A DNA stretch of 64,000 nucleotides from a gamma proteobacterium symbiont of Stewartia floridana (GTDB lineage: Bacteria; Pseudomonadota; Gammaproteobacteria; Chromatiales; Chromatiaceae). Both the position numbers and the translations under genes were made by a program. Below, one piece after another: positions 38,310 through 47,455 of the stretch. The stretch spans positions 1 to 64,000 of the forward strand of contig NAUB01000019.1 of NCBI GenBank assembly GCA_003676145.1, read 5' to 3'. How positions within the stretch are numbered: the stretch's first letter is position 1; each line of letters opens with the position of its first letter. The notes under the pieces were generated by a model. The model saw nothing but the letters and a program-made list of their open reading frames with translations. It searched no databases and was not told where the DNA came from.

Positions 38310-39053
38310 ATGAATAGCAATCCAGTCTCGGGCGCCGGCTATCTGTTAGAAGGTTTGAAGCTACTTTTCAAACCGGGAATCAGACCCTTTGTTTTAATCC
38401 CGCTGTTAATCAACATTGTGGTATTCAGTCTGCTGGTCTGGCTGGGCGTCGACCAATTCGAGCAATTGATGGATCGTTTTCTGCCCGACGATGAGAGCTG
38501 GTTGGCCTGGCTTCGCTGGCTGTTGTGGCCACTTTTCGCCATCGCCATTATTTTGGTTGTTTTCTATACATTCACTGTGATTGCCAATCTGATTGCCTCG
38601 CCCTTCAACGGCCTGCTGGCGGAGAAGGTGGAACTCTATCTGGGCGGCGAACTTGGCGATCAACCCGGCGGTGCAAAACAGATCATGAAAGAGGTATTGC
38701 CCTCGATACTCTCCGAACTGCGCAAACTTTTCTATTTTCTGCTACGCGCCATACCCCTGTTGTTGCTGTTTCTGATTCCGGTGATCAATCTGGCAGCCCC
38801 TTTTCTCTGGCTGCTCTTCAGCGCCTGGTTTCTTGCCCTGGAATATGGCGACTACCCGATGGCCAATCACAAACTGCCTTTCAAGGAACAACATCAACGC
38901 TTGAAGCGGGTGCGAATGACCTCACTGGCCTTTGGTGGCGGCCTTACCGCGATGATGATGGTACCCCTGCTGAATTTTCTGGCGATGCCGGCCGGCGTGG
39001 CCGGTGCCACCGTATTCTGGCATCAGCAACTGCAGAAGATGCCGAAGGTGTAG
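38310..39053 (+). CDS. cysZ: Sulfate transporter CysZ
   Basis: Inner-membrane protein for sulfate uptake feeding cysteine synthesis. The 247-residue protein has the family start (NPVSGAGYLLEGLKLLFKPGIRPFVLIPLLINIVVF), four long hydrophobic segments (about 25-50, 68-92, 140-170, 205-235), the conserved region IANLIASPFNGLLAEKVE, and ALEYGDYPMANHKLPFKEQ near the C-terminus. Length matches E. coli CysZ. AGG lies about 10 bases before ATG. It stands alone, followed by a palindromic repeat. Confidence 0.93.
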   Translation: MNSNPVSGAGYLLEGLKLLFKPGIRPFVLIPLLINIVVFSLLVWLGVDQFEQLMDRFLPDDESWLAWLRWLLWPLFAIAIILVVFYTFTVIANLIASPFNGLLAEKVELYLGGELGDQPGGAKQIMKEVLPSILSELRKLFYFLLRAIPLLLLFLIPVINLAAPFLWLLFSAWFLALEYGDYPMANHKLPFKEQHQRLKRVRMTSLAFGGGLTAMMMVPLLNFLAMPAGVAGATVFWHQQLQKMPKV

Positions 39054-39151
39054 CCAACCTCTACTGCCGGCAAAATGGGCCTAGGGACGCATGGTGCTTA
39101 CTGATTGCGTCTCGTTTTTATCAAAGGGTTTTGGTGGGGTACCTGAAGAAA

Positions 39152-39256
39152 TTAACCGCTAATGAACGCTAATCACCGCAAAAAAGCGCAATAAACGCTT
39201 GGATGAAGAGTTCTTTTAGCGAAAATTTGCGGTGATTAGCGTTCATTGGCGGTTAA
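39152..39256. repeat. Large palindromic intergenic repeat
   Basis: Two 31-base arms (39152-39182 and 39226-39256) are reverse complements with one mismatch, enclosing 43 bases. The arm reads TTAACCGCTAATGAACGC then TAATCACCGCAAA. A decayed copy lies at 33281-33383, and a possible arm at 15966-15992. It separates cysZ from the convergent aminotransferase gene and could form a very strong RNA or DNA hairpin. Confidence 0.85.
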
Positions 39257-39273
39257 CGCTCTTAGTAATACTA

Positions 39274-40431
39274 CTAAGCGAGAAAACGGGCGATCCGCTC
39301 CACCCCTTCCTGCAGCTGATCCATTGACGTGGTATAGGCGAATCTCAGATGGGATTCAGGCCGATTGAAACCGAAATCGAGACCGGGGGTGACGGCAACA
39401 CCTGCCTCATTGAGCAGCTGTTGGGCCAGTTTTTGACTGTCACTGGTGTGCTCCCCGCAACCGGCATAGAGATAGAATGCCCCTTCAGGGGTCACCGGCA
39501 GAGAGAAACCCAGATCCCGCAACGCCGGCAGCAGAAAATCCCGCCGCTGTTGAAAGTCCAGGCGCCGCTGCTCCAGAATCTCGATCACCTGCGAAGAGAA
39601 GGCGCTCATGGCGGCCATCTGAGACAGGGTTGGCGCTGACAGGAACATGTTTTGCGCCAAACGATCCAGTGGATCGATCATCGCCTCAGGGGCGACCATC
39701 CAACCCAATCGCCAGCCGGTCATGCAGAAATATTTTGAAAAGCTGCTGATCACACAGATCTCGGAACTGATATCCAGAGCGGTGTTCGCCTCGGCACCGT
39801 AGGTCAGACCCAGATAGATCTCGTCAACGATCAACACCCCGCCCAGCTCGGTCACCTTGTCATACAGCTGTCTCAGCTCGGATTCAGCCAGCAATGTACC
39901 GGTGGGATTGGAGGGTGAGGCGATCAGAACCGCTTTGGTGTCATCCCGCCATGCCTGCTCCACCAGTTCGGCAGTTAATTGGTATGCGGTCTCCTCCCCG
40001 ACCGGCACACCCACCGGGATACCATCGACCATCGAAACAAAGTGGCGATTGCAGGGGTATCCGGGATCGGCCATAAGAACGGACTCCCCCGGATTGATCA
40101 GCACATTCATCAACAACTGCAACGCACCGGATGAACCGGGCGTCACAATCACCTGATGCGGATCCACCTCGACCCCATATTTGCTTGCATAGTAGGCGGC
40201 AATCTCCTGACGCAACTCCGGCAAGCCGGTCGCCGGGGTATAGTGGACATTGCCACCGCTGAGGGCCCTCTGTGCCGCCGCAACCACAGGTTGCGGAGTC
40301 GGATAGTCCGGCTCACCGATCTCCATATGGATGATCGAACGTCCCTGAGCCTCCAGCTGACGGGCCTTTGCCAGCAGATCCATCACGTGAAATGGCGCGA
40401 TCAGCGCCATCCGTCTGGCGATCTCGGTCAT
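39274..40431 (-). CDS. Class I/II PLP-dependent aminotransferase
   Basis: A 385-residue fold-type I aminotransferase. Signatures: MEIGEPDYPTPQPVV, YTPATGLPELRQEIAAYY, VTPGSSGALQLLMNVLI, ADPGYPCNRHF, ASPSNPTGT, VDEIYLGLTYG and SFSKYFCMTGWRLGWMV with the PLP lysine K233. The C-terminal substrate-carboxylate Arg is in SHLRFAYT. It belongs to the aspartate/alanine-type group; the exact substrates are not readable. Its ATG overlaps the HAD gene stop (ATGA), so the two are translationally coupled. Confidence 0.9.
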   Translation of the reverse strand: MTEIARRMALIAPFHVMDLLAKARQLEAQGRSIIHMEIGEPDYPTPQPVVAAAQRALSGGNVHYTPATGLPELRQEIAAYYASKYGVEVDPHQVIVTPGSSGALQLLMNVLINPGESVLMADPGYPCNRHFVSMVDGIPVGVPVGEETAYQLTAELVEQAWRDDTKAVLIASPSNPTGTLLAESELRQLYDKVTELGGVLIVDEIYLGLTYGAEANTALDISSEICVISSFSKYFCMTGWRLGWMVAPEAMIDPLDRLAQNMFLSAPTLSQMAAMSAFSSQVIEILEQRRLDFQQRRDFLLPALRDLGFSLPVTPEGAFYLYAGCGEHTSDSQKLAQQLLNEAGVAVTPGLDFGFNRPESHLRFAYTTSMDQLQEGVERIARFLA

Positions 40432-41201
40432 TTCACACCATGGCCATGGAGTGCCCGCAGCATCTCGATATTGGTGTAACTGAAGTCACCGGCAGTGCCG
40501 TTCAGGGGCCGGAAAGGCTGGTCGGGTTCACCAAGCTGGTCGATGATCAGGGTGGCACCGGTAAAATCATCCTCCTCGGTGTAGCCATTGGTTGTCACCA
40601 GAATGGTATCGATCGAGGCGCGACTCGCCGACTGAACCCCATTGTGGGAATCCTCGAACGCCATGCAGGCCTGTGGCTGCAACTTCATCTGCTGCATGGC
40701 CCAGACATAGATATCCGGCGCCGGCTTCTTCGCCGGCACGATATCGCCAGCCGCAATCACTTCGAACCAGGACTCCGCCTGCGGATCGAGACTGTGTTGC
40801 AGCAGCGCACTGACATTCGCCGGTGTAGTGGTGGTGGCGATTGCCAGGCGCAAACCCTGCTCCCTCGCCTCCTGCAGTAATCTTTTGACACCGTTTCGCA
40901 CGGGTATCATGCCCTCCGCAAGCATCCTGGTGTAGTGCTCGGTTTTTGCCGCGTGCAGTCCCGCGATAAACTCATCCAGCGCTGCCGGACCTTGAAAGGC
41001 GGTATTGTAGTTTGCCAGATAGTGGCGGATACGCTCCTTACCGCCGGTTACCGCCAGGAGTTTCCCATACAGCTCCACAGACCACTCCCAGTCCAGTCCG
41101 GCCTCCTTGAAAGCCAGATTGAAAGCGACTCTATGCCCATCTCTTTCGGTGTCGGCAAGGGTGCCGTCCACATCAAATATCAGTGCCTCTAATTCAGCCA
41201 T
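40428..41201 (-). CDS. HAD-superfamily phosphatase (CbbY-like)
   Basis: A 257-residue haloacid-dehalogenase hydrolase of the CbbY/beta-phosphoglucomutase-like group. Motif I IFDVDGTLADTE has nucleophile D10 and D12. A helical cap follows (about 18-90). Motif II is in LRLAIATTTTPAN, and motif III/IV are in PAKKPAPDIYVWAMQQM and CMAFEDSHNGVQSA. CbbY proteins of autotrophs hydrolyse xylulose-1,5-bisphosphate; that activity here is possible but not shown. GAAGG lies 7 bases before the ATG at 41201. It is coupled to the aminotransferase by a 4-bp overlap. Confidence 0.87.
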   Translation of the reverse strand: MAELEALIFDVDGTLADTERDGHRVAFNLAFKEAGLDWEWSVELYGKLLAVTGGKERIRHYLANYNTAFQGPAALDEFIAGLHAAKTEHYTRMLAEGMIPVRNGVKRLLQEAREQGLRLAIATTTTPANVSALLQHSLDPQAESWFEVIAAGDIVPAKKPAPDIYVWAMQQMKLQPQACMAFEDSHNGVQSASRASIDTILVTTNGYTEEDDFTGATLIIDQLGEPDQPFRPLNGTAGDFSYTNIEMLRALHGHGVK

Positions 41202-41671
41202 TTTCACACCTTCGTCAAATACAACCCGGGATGATTACCCCAACGGCGCAATAGTGTAACAACAAAACCGGCATTGCTCGCACATGATCAAGTGGGGTAT
41301 TTGACGTTGCGATTACCCTGCCAAGTGTCAGGGTTTGGCATTTTTTCCATCACCATCCCCTGATTCCGCCGATTGCGCCGAAGTAATCCGGTGTTTCAGC
41401 GGATCGATCCATAGATGGCAAAATGATGCCATAGATCAACAAACAAGCCTTCCCAAGGAATGTTATTCCCGCTCAACCTTTATTTTTTCTGATTTTTGGC
41501 CAACCTTATTGATGGAAGAGAGAACTTTTCAATAGGCTGTCAATAGCCTTACAGGGATGAGAACTCTGCGCACCAACTCAGTGCCCGATATTTGATTCTG
41601 GTTTAACCATGTATTGTTTCGTTCTCCCCTTTCTGGTATAGATATGCGCCTTCACGTAAGAGGTACCATGA
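41202..41671. other. HAD-dksA intergenic region
   Basis: About 470 bases between divergent genes. It contains the dksA promoter at 41614-41642. I see no gene in the rest. Confidence 0.4.
41614..41642 (+). promoter_or_regulatory. Probable dksA promoter with extended -10
   Basis: TTGTTT (41614-41619), 17 bases, then TATAGA (41637-41642) preceded by TGG. The predicted start leaves a leader of about 22 bases before dksA. Confidence 0.5.
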
Positions 41672-42112
41672 ATGGCCCAGAAGAAAGCCACAGCTAAAGG
41701 TGCTGGATCCTTCGGCATCGAGCCCTATGAACCCGCTAAGGGTGAAGAGTATATGAGTGAGGGGCAGGAGAACCATTTCCGCTCCATACTTGCTGCTTGG
41801 AAAGCCAATCTGATGCAGGAGGTCGACCGTACGGTTCACCACATGCAGGATGAGGCTGCCAATTTCCCTGATCCCAACGATCGCGCCACCCAGGAGTCTG
41901 AATTCAGTCTTGAGCTGCGTACCAGGGACCGGGAGAGAAAGCTGATCAAGAAAATCGATGAGGCCCTGGAGCAGATCGATAACAAAGAGTATGGCTATTG
42001 CGAGTCCTGCGGCATCGAGATCGGTATCCGCCGATTGGAGGCCAGACCAACCGCCACCCTCTGCATAGACTGCAAGACCTTAGATGAGATTCGTGAAAAA
42101 CAGATGGGCTGA
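41672..42112 (+). CDS. dksA: RNA polymerase-binding transcription factor DksA
   Basis: Binds the RNA polymerase secondary channel and, with ppGpp, drives the stringent response. The 146-residue protein has the coiled-coil with tip motif DPNDRATQE (D67, D70, A72), the conserved [19 protein letters not shown] helix and the zinc finger C110-x2-C113 ... C131-x2-C134, so it is the canonical zinc form. AAGAGG lies 8 bases before the ATG at 41672. It is followed by a strong terminator and then gluQ, as in many gammaproteobacteria. Confidence 0.98.
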   Translation: MAQKKATAKGAGSFGIEPYEPAKGEEYMSEGQENHFRSILAAWKANLMQEVDRTVHHMQDEAANFPDPNDRATQESEFSLELRTRDRERKLIKKIDEALEQIDNKEYGYCESCGIEIGIRRLEARPTATLCIDCKTLDEIREKQMG

Positions 42113-42133
42113 CGCTGATCGGATTTTTCCAGT

Positions 42134-42159
42134 AAAAAACCGGCGCAAGCCGGTTTTTT
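42134..42159 (+). terminator. Rho-independent terminator after dksA
   Basis: An 11-bp stem (42134-42144 and 42149-42159) with GCAA loop: AAAAAACCGGC, GCAA, GCCGGTTTTTT. It lies 20 bases before gluQ and may limit readthrough into it. Confidence 0.92.
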
Positions 42160-42178
42160 GCGTTATGGATAGAGGGCG

Positions 42179-43072
42179 ATGAGCGCTCGCGCCTATCGTG
42201 GACGCTTTGCCCCGTCGCCGACGGGAAGTCTCCATTTCGGCTCCCTGGTGGCTGCCGTTGGCAGCTTTCTCGATGCCCGCCACCACAAAGGCGTCTGGCT
42301 GGTGAGAATGGAAGACCTGGATCGGACCCGGGAAGTCCCGGGATCCGCAGCGGCGATCCTCTCCAGCCTCGAAGCATTCGCTTTGCACTGGGATGAAGAG
42401 GTGATCTACCAGAGTCGTCGCACGGAGCACTATGCCGAAGCGCTTCAACAACTGCTTGCCGCAGACCTGGCCTATCCCTGCAGCTGCTCCCGGAAAGCGA
42501 TTCGTCAACGCGCAGAGATCGGCCCGGAAGGACCGATCTATCCGGGTACCTGTCGATCTGGAAACCAACCGGACATTGCCACCAACAGCATCCGGCTGGT
42601 AACCCAGGATCGGGATATCCTGATAGAAGACAGGGTACAGGGGCTTTTCAGACAGAATCCAGCAACAGAGATCGGCGATTTCGTGATCCGGCGGGTGGAT
42701 GGCTATCACGCCTACCAGCTGGCAGTGGTAGTGGATGATGCCTGGCAGAAAATCACCGATGTGGTGCGTGGCGCCGACTTGCTCAGCTCAACCCCCAGGC
42801 AGAGCTACCTGCAACAGCTGCTCGGCTTGGCGCAACCCCGCTATCTGCATCTGCCGCTGGCAGTCGATCGCAGTGGCCGTAAACTGAGTAAACAGGATCA
42901 GGACAGGCCGGTGGAGCCCAAGGATCCCGTAACCACACTGCTCAGCGTCCTCGCCTTCCTGCAACAGCCGTTGCCCCCGGAGCGGCCCGAGAGTCCGGAA
43001 GCACTGTGGCAATGGGCGATACCAAGGTGGCGGACCGAGCCTCTCAGGGGTACCAGCTCACGTGAACTCTGA
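42179..43072 (+). CDS. gluQ: Glutamyl-Q tRNA(Asp) synthetase
   Basis: A truncated glutamyl-tRNA synthetase paralogue that attaches glutamate to the queuosine of tRNA-Asp. The 297-residue protein has RFAPSPTGSLHFGSLVAA (HIGH region), MEDLDRTREVPGS, the zinc site in YPCSCSRKAIR and YPGTC, VVDDAWQKITDVVRGADLLSSTPRQ and the KMSKS-like KLSKQD. It lacks an anticodon-binding domain, as expected. The ribosome site GAGGG is close (3 bases) to ATG. It follows the dksA terminator. Confidence 0.95.
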   Translation: MSARAYRGRFAPSPTGSLHFGSLVAAVGSFLDARHHKGVWLVRMEDLDRTREVPGSAAAILSSLEAFALHWDEEVIYQSRRTEHYAEALQQLLAADLAYPCSCSRKAIRQRAEIGPEGPIYPGTCRSGNQPDIATNSIRLVTQDRDILIEDRVQGLFRQNPATEIGDFVIRRVDGYHAYQLAVVVDDAWQKITDVVRGADLLSSTPRQSYLQQLLGLAQPRYLHLPLAVDRSGRKLSKQDQDRPVEPKDPVTTLLSVLAFLQQPLPPERPESPEALWQWAIPRWRTEPLRGTSSREL

Positions 43073-43113
43073 CGGCTGATCGCACAGACAATGAGAGGCC
43101 ATGAGTAGGGATC

Positions 43114-43557
43114 CTATAACCCGGACACCTCTCGCAGATACTTGAACAGTTTGCGGTAGGCCTGAGGCGGTGCCCCCTTCTCCTGCTCCCGCTTGACCGC
43201 CTGGATCAGCTGTCGAAGATGTTGACGGTCGGCATTTTGATACTCCGCCAGAAAGGCGCCAAACGCCTCACTCTCCCCCTCGATCAGACGATCCCGCCAA
43301 CGCTCGAGATTGTGAAACTTTGCAACCGATGCCTGATGCTTGTTGTCCAGCTCATCCACCACCTGGTGGATCGCATCCAGATCTTCCTGTTGCAACAGTT
43401 TACCCAGGCGCCGGTAGTGTCTGCGCAGGGCATTCAGTGATTTGATCCGTTTTGACTCCTCCAGGGCGGCCAGCATGGTTTCACTCAGAGGCATTCTGCC
43501 CAGCTGGTTGGCCGACAGTCCGGTCAACCGCTCACCCAGTTTCTGCAGCGCAAGCAT
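43114..43557 (-). CDS. darP: DarP (YjgA, DUF615), start uncertain
   Basis: Ribosome-associated factor of late 50S assembly. The helical, charged protein matches DUF615: IKSLNALRRHYRRLGKLLQQEDLDAI, FHNLERWRDRLIEGESEAFGAFL, ADRQHLRQLIQAVKREQEKGAPPQAYRKLFKYLREV. ATG at 43557 gives 147 residues, but the frame continues upstream and encodes the conserved family N-terminus (DDELEPDEGPSKSEIKRE) before that ATG. No ATG, GTG or TTG is available back to the in-frame stop at 43669-43671. An ATC at 43623, 8 bases after GGAG, or ATT at 43617 may be the real start. It then overlaps the recJ 3' end. Confidence 0.9.
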   Translation of the reverse strand: MLALQKLGERLTGLSANQLGRMPLSETMLAALEESKRIKSLNALRRHYRRLGKLLQQEDLDAIHQVVDELDNKHQASVAKFHNLERWRDRLIEGESEAFGAFLAEYQNADRQHLRQLIQAVKREQEKGAPPQAYRKLFKYLREVSGL

Positions 43558-43598
43558 CTCTCGCTTTATCTCGCTTTTGCTCGGCCCTTCGTCCGGCT

Positions 43599-45332
43599 CT
43601 AATTCGTCGTCTCGAATGTCGATGCTATTTTCTCCACAATCAATTGCGCGCTCTTCTGACCACGAAATTCATTCACATCCAGTCGGTAGGCCAGCAAGAC
43701 CTGACCGGCACCCTCAGAGAGTGGCGGTTGATTGAAGGCAATGGCATCAATCAGCCAGTCACCACTCTCACCCCCCAGCACCAGCTTGAGATGGTGCTCG
43801 GCAACCACCCTCTGCTGCTTGACCGTAAAGCGTCCCTCAAACATCGGCTCAGGAAACCCCTGTCCCCAGGGACCACCGGCACGGATCTGTTCCGCCAGAG
43901 CGAGATTCATCTCCTCCTGTTTGAGAACACCGTCGGTCAGTATAACCCCCTCGAGCAACTGGGGATCCAGCTGCTGTTCAAGCGCTTGCTCGTAGGCGTG
44001 TTTAAAATCATCGAACCTTGCTGCGGAGAGACTCAAACCAGCGGCCATCGCATGACCGCCAAAGCGCTTGATCAGACCGGGGTTGGCGCTGTCGATGCGC
44101 TCAAGCAGGTCGCGTATGTGCAGCCCGGCAATGGAGCGGGCCGAACCCTTGATTACCCCAGAACCGGCATCTGCAAAAGCGATGACCGGGCGATGATACT
44201 GCTCCTTGATTCTCGATGCGAGAATTCCGATCACCCCCTGATGCCAGCTCTTTTGATAGAGACACAGGCCCTGCGCCAGAACACCATCAGCCGGCAGCAA
44301 CTGCTCCTGCAACAGACTCTCTGCCTGCTGTTTCATCTGTTGCTCGATCTCCCGCCGGGCCTGGTTGAGTCGGTCGAGTTCGGCCGCGATGGTGCTGGCC
44401 GAATCACTGCCTTCGCTCAACAGACACTCGATACCCAAACCCATATCGTCGAGGCGGCCGGCGGCATTCAGTCTGGGACCCACGGCGAACCCCATGTCGG
44501 AAGCGACCACGCGCTGATAGTTGCGCTTGGCCAGGCTCAACAGCGCCAGAATTCCGGGCCTGCAGCGCCCGGCGCGAATCCGCTTCAAGCCTTGTGAAAC
44601 CAGTATGCGGTTATTACGATCCAGCGGCACCAGGTCACTGATGGTGCCCAATGCGACCAGATCGAGCCAGTCCGCCGGTTGTGGCTGTTTCAGCCCCTGC
44701 CGCTGAAACCAGTCATTTGCTTTGAGCAGATTGTAGAGTGCAATCATCACGTAGAAGATCACCCCGACCCCAGCCAGATAGGGACTGGGAAAATCGTCAT
44801 CCGGCTGATTCGGATTGACGATCACGGCAGCCTCTGGCAGCTGTTGCCCCGGCAGGTGGTGGTCGGTGATCAATACCGGAATGTTCAGGAAGTTGGCCCG
44901 CTCAACCCCACTGAGACTGGAGATGCCGTTATCCACTGTCACGATCAGCCCCGGATTGCGCTGTGCGGCCAGGTCGACAATTTCCGGACTCAGCCCATAA
45001 CCGAACTCGAACCGGTTGGGTACCAGATAGGAGACCTGGTCACAACCGAATGCCCGCAGGGCCAGCAGCGAGAGTGCGGTACTGGTGGCCCCATCCGCAT
45101 CATAATCGCCGATTATGACAACTGGCTTTGCAGCCCGGATGGTCTCGAACAGCAACTCGGCAGCGGCTTCAACCCCTTTCAGCCGGGAGACCGGACAGAG
45201 TTGCGACAGGGCCAGATCGAGCTCTTCCTGCCGGCTCAACCCCCTGGCGCGGTAGATGCGTTGCAGCACCGGGTGTAATTCCGCAGAAAACCTTGCAGGC
45301 TCAGACGGTTGGGTTCTTGCTTGGATTTTCAC
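43599..45332 (-). CDS. recJ: Single-stranded-DNA-specific 5'-3' exonuclease RecJ
   Basis: Degrades 5' single strands in recombination and mismatch repair. With the GTG at 45332 the product is 577 residues, the E. coli length, beginning KIQARTQPSEPARFSAELHPVLQRIYRARG. DHH-family motifs: GDYDADGATSTALS (76-89), VTVDNGISSL, LITDHHLPG, and in the DHHA1/OB part SIAGLHIRDLLERID and RFGGHAMAAGLSL. The frame extends upstream to an ATG at 45455, but that extension is not RecJ-like. It overlaps darP if darP starts upstream of its ATG. Confidence 0.96.
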   Translation of the reverse strand: MKIQARTQPSEPARFSAELHPVLQRIYRARGLSRQEELDLALSQLCPVSRLKGVEAAAELLFETIRAAKPVVIIGDYDADGATSTALSLLALRAFGCDQVSYLVPNRFEFGYGLSPEIVDLAAQRNPGLIVTVDNGISSLSGVERANFLNIPVLITDHHLPGQQLPEAAVIVNPNQPDDDFPSPYLAGVGVIFYVMIALYNLLKANDWFQRQGLKQPQPADWLDLVALGTISDLVPLDRNNRILVSQGLKRIRAGRCRPGILALLSLAKRNYQRVVASDMGFAVGPRLNAAGRLDDMGLGIECLLSEGSDSASTIAAELDRLNQARREIEQQMKQQAESLLQEQLLPADGVLAQGLCLYQKSWHQGVIGILASRIKEQYHRPVIAFADAGSGVIKGSARSIAGLHIRDLLERIDSANPGLIKRFGGHAMAAGLSLSAARFDDFKHAYEQALEQQLDPQLLEGVILTDGVLKQEEMNLALAEQIRAGGPWGQGFPEPMFEGRFTVKQQRVVAEHHLKLVLGGESGDWLIDAIAFNQPPLSEGAGQVLLAYRLDVNEFRGQKSAQLIVEKIASTFETTN

Positions 45333-45621
45333 TGAGTAATATTTCTGCCTGGCACGATGTTTCCACTTGAGGCTCTTTCTGGCTAAAACCTGGCTAAGGA
45401 TATCAGAGTAAAAACTCTGTAAAATCCATTCGAAACTTATGTTTGCCACCCCCATCTAAAGGGGTGACCTTGGACCTGTCACATGGGGCACGATTATAGG
45501 GTATGCGATCCTATGATGCGCCAATGGGGGTCTTTAAGCGACACCAACAGATCACCCCGCGGCAATCCGGAACGACTCAGACAGGAATTTTCCAGAGCTG
45601 AACAACCGGCGGCCGGGCAGG

Positions 45622-47391
45622 ATGGAAAACCGCAATATAACCAGGACTATGCCAGAGTTTTTACAAACCCACACCGCTCTTCTTGCCCGCCTGATGGTGT
45701 TTCTGCTGTGCCTTCCGGCTGGCTTGCTGCAAGCCCAGGTCCAGAGCCGCCTATCCCACCAGGTAACAGGTCTGGATCAACCGGTGCAACTGACCATAGA
45801 GATCGATGGCGGAGAGGATCTCTCGCCCGACCTGACCCCTCTCGAGCAGGATTTTGAAATTCTCAGCCGCTCCACGCAACAGAGCATCTCGGTGATCAAT
45901 GGGCAGATGACCTCAAAGCGCTCCCTGAACCTGATGCTGCTGCCTCTGCGCAGTGGCAGCTTGACCATCCCGGCAATCCAGGTTGGAGATCAAACCACAC
46001 AGCCACTGTCTCTGCAGGTGGAGCGACAGCCCCAGCAGGAGGCAGAGACAACCAAGCAGGCGCTGATCGAACTGAGCCTGGACAAGGATTCCGCCTATCT
46101 CGAGGAACAGATCCTGCTGACCCTGAAGCTCTACCAGGCCAAAGGGATCCGCGGCGAGTCCCTGGATCCCCCTGTTCCATCCCTGGACGACACCCAGCTG
46201 AGCCTGATCCATGAGGATCGCTACAGCAGCCGCAAGGATGGGGTGGACTACCGGGTGGTGGAGCGAGTCTACGCCCTGTTCGCACGCCAGACCGGCACTT
46301 TGACACTGGATGGCGTCAAGTTTCGTGGCCGTTCTGGTGGCAACCGGGACCCCTTCAGCAGTTTTTTCAGCAATGGTTTTCCTTCGCATCAACAGCCAGG
46401 ACGTATCATTCGAGCTGAATCCAAGCCGGTCTCTCTGGAGATTTTGCCAATCCCGCAAGGATTTACCGGCGAACGCTGGCTACCGGCCAAAAATCTGCAG
46501 ATTGTGGAGAATGGTATCGATAGCGAAGTGGCACTGGCCGGCAGTCCGATCACCCGGCGTGTGATGATTATCGCTGACGGCGTGATGTCGAACCATCTGC
46601 CAAGCATCGAACAGAGTATGCCGAGCGGACTCAAGCTCTACCCGGAAAGCCCACATCTGAATGACAAACCGAATCGCTCCGGGATCAGCAGTTCACTGCA
46701 GCAGAACCTGACCCTGATCGCCACGGACCCGGGCACTTACACCCTGCCGCCGATCGAGATTCCCTGGTGGAACACCGAGACCCGCCGGCAGGAGATTGCC
46801 AGACTGCCCGCCAAACAGATCAGCTTTATGACCAACCCTTCCGGGATGGCCAATCAAGCTCAGCCTTCGACCGCCGCACAACCCAGTGATCAGAAGCTGA
46901 GCGCAGAAAAACCGATCAACGCCAGCCCGGAGCCTGCCGATGACTTCCCCTGGATGGCCACCCTGTTCGGCTTGGCCTGGTTGATAACGGTCACCGCCTG
47001 GTGGTTCAGCAGTCGACAGAAGCAGCCCACCAAGCCGGTAACGATGGATCAGCCCACCGAGGAGAGATCGAGTCCGACAGAGCTGGAAAGTGTCCTGCAA
47101 AAACTGGCAGACGCCTATCACGCCAGGGATGAGCAGGCAGCAAGAGACGCCTGGCTCCACTGGGCACTGCTCAACTGGCCCGATAACCCGCCCAACAACC
47201 TCAGCAGACTGGCCGGGCGCTGCGATACGGATCTGGCAACGGCGGTAAATGCTTTGGAGAGGGCCATCTACAGCCCTAATTCGGAAATCAGCTGGTCGGA
47301 TTATGAGATCCTCAAGCTGATAGAGGCGAAGGATTCCAGTCAATCCCAGGATAAAGCCGATCAGAATCTGCTGATACCCTTGAACCCCTGA
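45622..47391 (+). CDS. BatD-like protein
   Basis: A 589-residue membrane-anchored periplasmic protein. After a short N-terminus come a signal/anchor (ALLARLMVFLLCLPAGLLQAQ), BatD-type beta-sandwich repeats (VNLTGLDQ-like VQLTIEIDGGEDLSPDLTPLEQDFEILSRSTQ ... LMLLPLRSGSLTIPAIQV; NKDSAYLEEQILLTLKLYQAKG-like), a membrane helix near 447-466 (WMATLFGLAWLITVTAWWF) and a helical cytosolic tail. BatD proteins work with MoxR ATPases and VWA proteins (BatA/BatB); none lies beside it here. ATG 45622 has GGGCAGG just upstream; ATG 45649 is an alternative. Confidence 0.85.
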   Translation: MENRNITRTMPEFLQTHTALLARLMVFLLCLPAGLLQAQVQSRLSHQVTGLDQPVQLTIEIDGGEDLSPDLTPLEQDFEILSRSTQQSISVINGQMTSKRSLNLMLLPLRSGSLTIPAIQVGDQTTQPLSLQVERQPQQEAETTKQALIELSLDKDSAYLEEQILLTLKLYQAKGIRGESLDPPVPSLDDTQLSLIHEDRYSSRKDGVDYRVVERVYALFARQTGTLTLDGVKFRGRSGGNRDPFSSFFSNGFPSHQQPGRIIRAESKPVSLEILPIPQGFTGERWLPAKNLQIVENGIDSEVALAGSPITRRVMIIADGVMSNHLPSIEQSMPSGLKLYPESPHLNDKPNRSGISSSLQQNLTLIATDPGTYTLPPIEIPWWNTETRRQEIARLPAKQISFMTNPSGMANQAQPSTAAQPSDQKLSAEKPINASPEPADDFPWMATLFGLAWLITVTAWWFSSRQKQPTKPVTMDQPTEERSSPTELESVLQKLADAYHARDEQAARDAWLHWALLNWPDNPPNNLSRLAGRCDTDLATAVNALERAIYSPNSEISWSDYEILKLIEAKDSSQSQDKADQNLLIPLNP

Positions 47392-47455
47392 CAACCGGCG
47401 ACCGGCCCAGGTTGGCCTTCCGCCTTGCAGAATCGATAACGAGACAGAGGGGAGT

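Noticed and set aside
45333-45455. Upstream extension of recJ to an ATG
   Set aside because: The added 41 residues are not RecJ-like and the GTG start gives the normal 577-residue length.
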